Part shown: piece by piece, positions 41,243 through 42,690 of the stretch
Layout: the number at the start of each line of letters is the position of its first letter
Numbering within the stretch: position 1 is the first letter of the stretch
DNA from: an uncultured Gammaproteobacteria bacterium
GTDB taxonomy: Bacteria; Pseudomonadota; Gammaproteobacteria; Pseudomonadales; Azotimanducaceae
Length of the DNA: 42,690 bases
Direction of reading: 5' to 3'
NCBI GenBank assembly: GCA_913050215.1
Contig: CAJXBG010000019.1
Coordinates: forward strand, 1 to 42,690
Made by a program: the position numbers and the translations under genes
The notes under the pieces: model-generated
The model's database searches: none
What the model saw: the letters and a program-made list of their open reading frames with translations, nothing else
What the model was told of the DNA's origin: nothing

Positions 41243-42538
41243 ATGAGCGAAATGATACTTGACGCTACTCAACTGCCAGACCCCGAAACCATGCCTATTG
41301 AAGATATGGATGTGAGTCATCCTATATTGCTGCAGCAAGACAAGTGGCAGCCCTATTTCAAACGGCTACGCGCAGAAGATCCCGTCCACTACTGCAAAGA
41401 CAGTATGTTTGGAGCTTATTGGTCGGTGACGAAATTTAACGACATTATGGAGATCGAAAAAAATCACGAAGTTTTTTCTTCGGAGCGTGATATCACTATC
41501 TTCGATCAATCTATGCTTGATGCATTGGGCGTTCAGCGCAGGCGGCGCGACACTTCCAGTTTTATCAGCATGGACCCACCCATTCATGATGAGCAACGTA
41601 AAGCGGTTCAAGGTGTGGTTGTTCCGCGTAATCTTGCAAAGCTCGAGGGGCTCATCCGGCAGCGAGTGATTAATATTCTTGATTCACTGCCGCTGAACGA
41701 AGAATTTAACTGGGTCGAAAAAGTGAGTATCGAGTTAACCACACAGATGCTCGCGACGCTGTTTGATTTTCCGCTTGAGGATCGATACAAATTAACCTAC
41801 TGGTCAGATGTGGCGACATCTTTGCCCGAGTTGGGTATTGGTGTGCCTGGGTTGACCCGGGAGGCCCAGGAAGATGCGCTCGAGGACTGCCTCTCCACCA
41901 TGCGTAAGCTTTGGGCGAAGCGCGCTAATATGCCAGCGGATAACGACGTGGATCTATTGTCGATGCTCGCGCATAACGAAGCGACGCATGATATGGACGA
42001 TGATATGTTCTTGGGTAATCTCACGCTGCTGATTGTGGGCGGAAACGATACGACTCGAAATTCGATTTCGGGTGGCGTTTTAGCCCTGAATCAGAACCCC
42101 GCAGAATACGACAAGCTGCGGGCGAATCCTGCGCTAATTCCTGGGATGGTTTCAGAAATTATTCGTTGGCAGACGCCGCTTTCCCACATGCGTCGAACAG
42201 CCACGCGTGACTTTGAATTCCGCGGCAAGCAAATCAAACAAGGCGATAAGGTGGTCATGTGGTATATCTCGGGCAATCAGGATGATGAAGTGATCGACCG
42301 TGCGGATGAGTTTCTGATTGACCGTGCTAATCCACGGCATCACGTCTCGTTTGGTTTCGGTATCCATCGATGCATGGGTAATCGGCTTGCTGAAATGCAG
42401 TTGCGAGTTTTGTGGGAGGAAATCATGCAGCGTTTCCAAAAAATCGAGTTGGTGGGCGAGCCAGAACGCATCGTGTCGAACTTTATCAAGGGTTATACGG
42501 ACCTACCGGTAAAGCTGATTCCGAAAAGCCAGCCATAA
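41243..42538 (+). CDS. Cytochrome P450, CYP153-like terminal hydroxylase
   Basis: A 431-residue P450 that closely matches the CYP153 family as I remember it. Landmarks are 'VSIELTTQMLATLFDFP', 'FLGNLTLLIVGGNDTTRNS' with the I-helix GGNDTT (266-271), ExxR as EIIR (305-308), 'KVVMWYISGNQDDEVIDRADEF' and the heme motif FGFGIHRCMG with C377. CYP153 enzymes put a hydroxyl on the terminal carbon of n-alkanes, fatty acids or monoterpenes. They normally work with a 2Fe-2S ferredoxin and its reductase; neither is encoded in the 152 bp that remain or elsewhere in the window. AGGGA precedes the ATG. Confidence 0.95.
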   Translation: MSEMILDATQLPDPETMPIEDMDVSHPILLQQDKWQPYFKRLRAEDPVHYCKDSMFGAYWSVTKFNDIMEIEKNHEVFSSERDITIFDQSMLDALGVQRRRRDTSSFISMDPPIHDEQRKAVQGVVVPRNLAKLEGLIRQRVINILDSLPLNEEFNWVEKVSIELTTQMLATLFDFPLEDRYKLTYWSDVATSLPELGIGVPGLTREAQEDALEDCLSTMRKLWAKRANMPADNDVDLLSMLAHNEATHDMDDDMFLGNLTLLIVGGNDTTRNSISGGVLALNQNPAEYDKLRANPALIPGMVSEIIRWQTPLSHMRRTATRDFEFRGKQIKQGDKVVMWYISGNQDDEVIDRADEFLIDRANPRHHVSFGFGIHRCMGNRLAEMQLRVLWEEIMQRFQKIELVGEPERIVSNFIKGYTDLPVKLIPKSQP

Positions 42539-42556
42539 CATACCCGTGATTTGTGG

Positions 42557-42583
42557 TTGCCAGACATCTGCCGTTTCTGGCAA
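42557..42583 (+). terminator. Hairpin after the CYP153 gene (terminator candidate)
   Basis: TTGCCAGA and TCTGGCAA form a perfect 8-bp stem with an 11-nt loop, 18 bp after the P450 stop codon. No strong T tract follows. The rest of the window to 42690 contains no recognisable gene. Confidence 0.35.
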
Positions 42584-42690
42584 TAGCCTGGCAATGTCTT
42601 AGATGTAGAGAGCGGTTGAAAAGCAGCCAGTTGAATCTGAAGATAAGGCTGTCAATTCGGTTGCCGGCCGAGTTGCTAGCGATAAAGTCG

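Noticed and set aside
1-42690. Mobile element, prophage, CRISPR array or tRNA gene
   Set aside because: No transposase, integrase, regularly spaced repeat array or cloverleaf sequence was recognised on either strand by eye; a dedicated tRNA and IS search would be more sensitive.

Overview
The window looks like a chromosomal accessory region of a Gram-negative bacterium. Protein family content (CYP153-type P450, GPH and AAHS transporters, CoA-transferase, xanthine-dehydrogenase-type operon, many PhyH and TauD dioxygenases), good Shine-Dalgarno sites and an estimated mid-range GC all fit an uncultured or marine Pseudomonadota, most likely a gammaproteobacterium. That placement is inference. I see no rRNA, tRNA, CRISPR array, insertion sequence or phage gene. 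Strand switches are frequent.

Layout. 1-4104 (minus): a beta-propeller protein, a small monooxygenase, an amidohydrolase and a GPH-family transporter cut by the left edge. 4524-5200 (plus): a two-gene membrane protein/XRE regulator module with a visible promoter and operator. 5283-7970 (plus): an esterase/beta-lactamase-like hydrolase, an SDR and an AhpD-like protein read through an in-frame TGA. 8056-10900: a VOC protein, a PhyH dioxygenase and an ACMSD-like amidohydrolase. 11257-17455 (minus): a TetR regulator followed by a probable operon of a CMD protein, the three subunits of a molybdenum hydroxylase, and a DUF1254/DUF1214 protein. 17568-19485: two membrane proteins. 19564-24396: PhyH, class III CoA-transferase, Rieske oxygenase, PPOX-like protein, PhyH. 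24616-29739: amidase, FAD monooxygenase, aromatic-acid-type MFS transporter, crotonase. 29762-36964 (minus): LLM flavin oxidoreductase, amidohydrolase, a DUF7064-like protein, a P450, a serine hydrolase, and a PhyH protein with an altered metal motif. 37018-39043 (minus): two TauD-type dioxygenases. 39148-42538: an IPMDH-like dehydrogenase, a methyltransferase and a CYP153 P450.

Taken together this is a peripheral catabolic island. Oxygenases and hydrolases would open substrates, dehydrogenases would oxidise them, and CoA-transferase and crotonase would feed products to beta-oxidation-like steps. No single pathway can be assigned. At least eleven likely O2-using enzymes lie in 42.7 kb.

The most striking observation is the gene at 7425-7970. 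A TGA falls exactly where the second cysteine of the CxxC redox motif of AhpD/CMD proteins should be. The frame continues for 101 further family-like residues. A perfect hairpin with a loop guanosine starts 12 nt after the TGA, as expected for a bacterial SECIS element. It is best read as a selenoprotein (CxxU). Other points of note are a P450 with no legal start codon where the ribosome-binding site and homology place its start, a PhyH protein with HxG in place of HxD, palindromes downstream of a promoter in front of the molybdenum hydroxylase operon, and an operator overlapping the promoter of the membrane protein/XRE pair.
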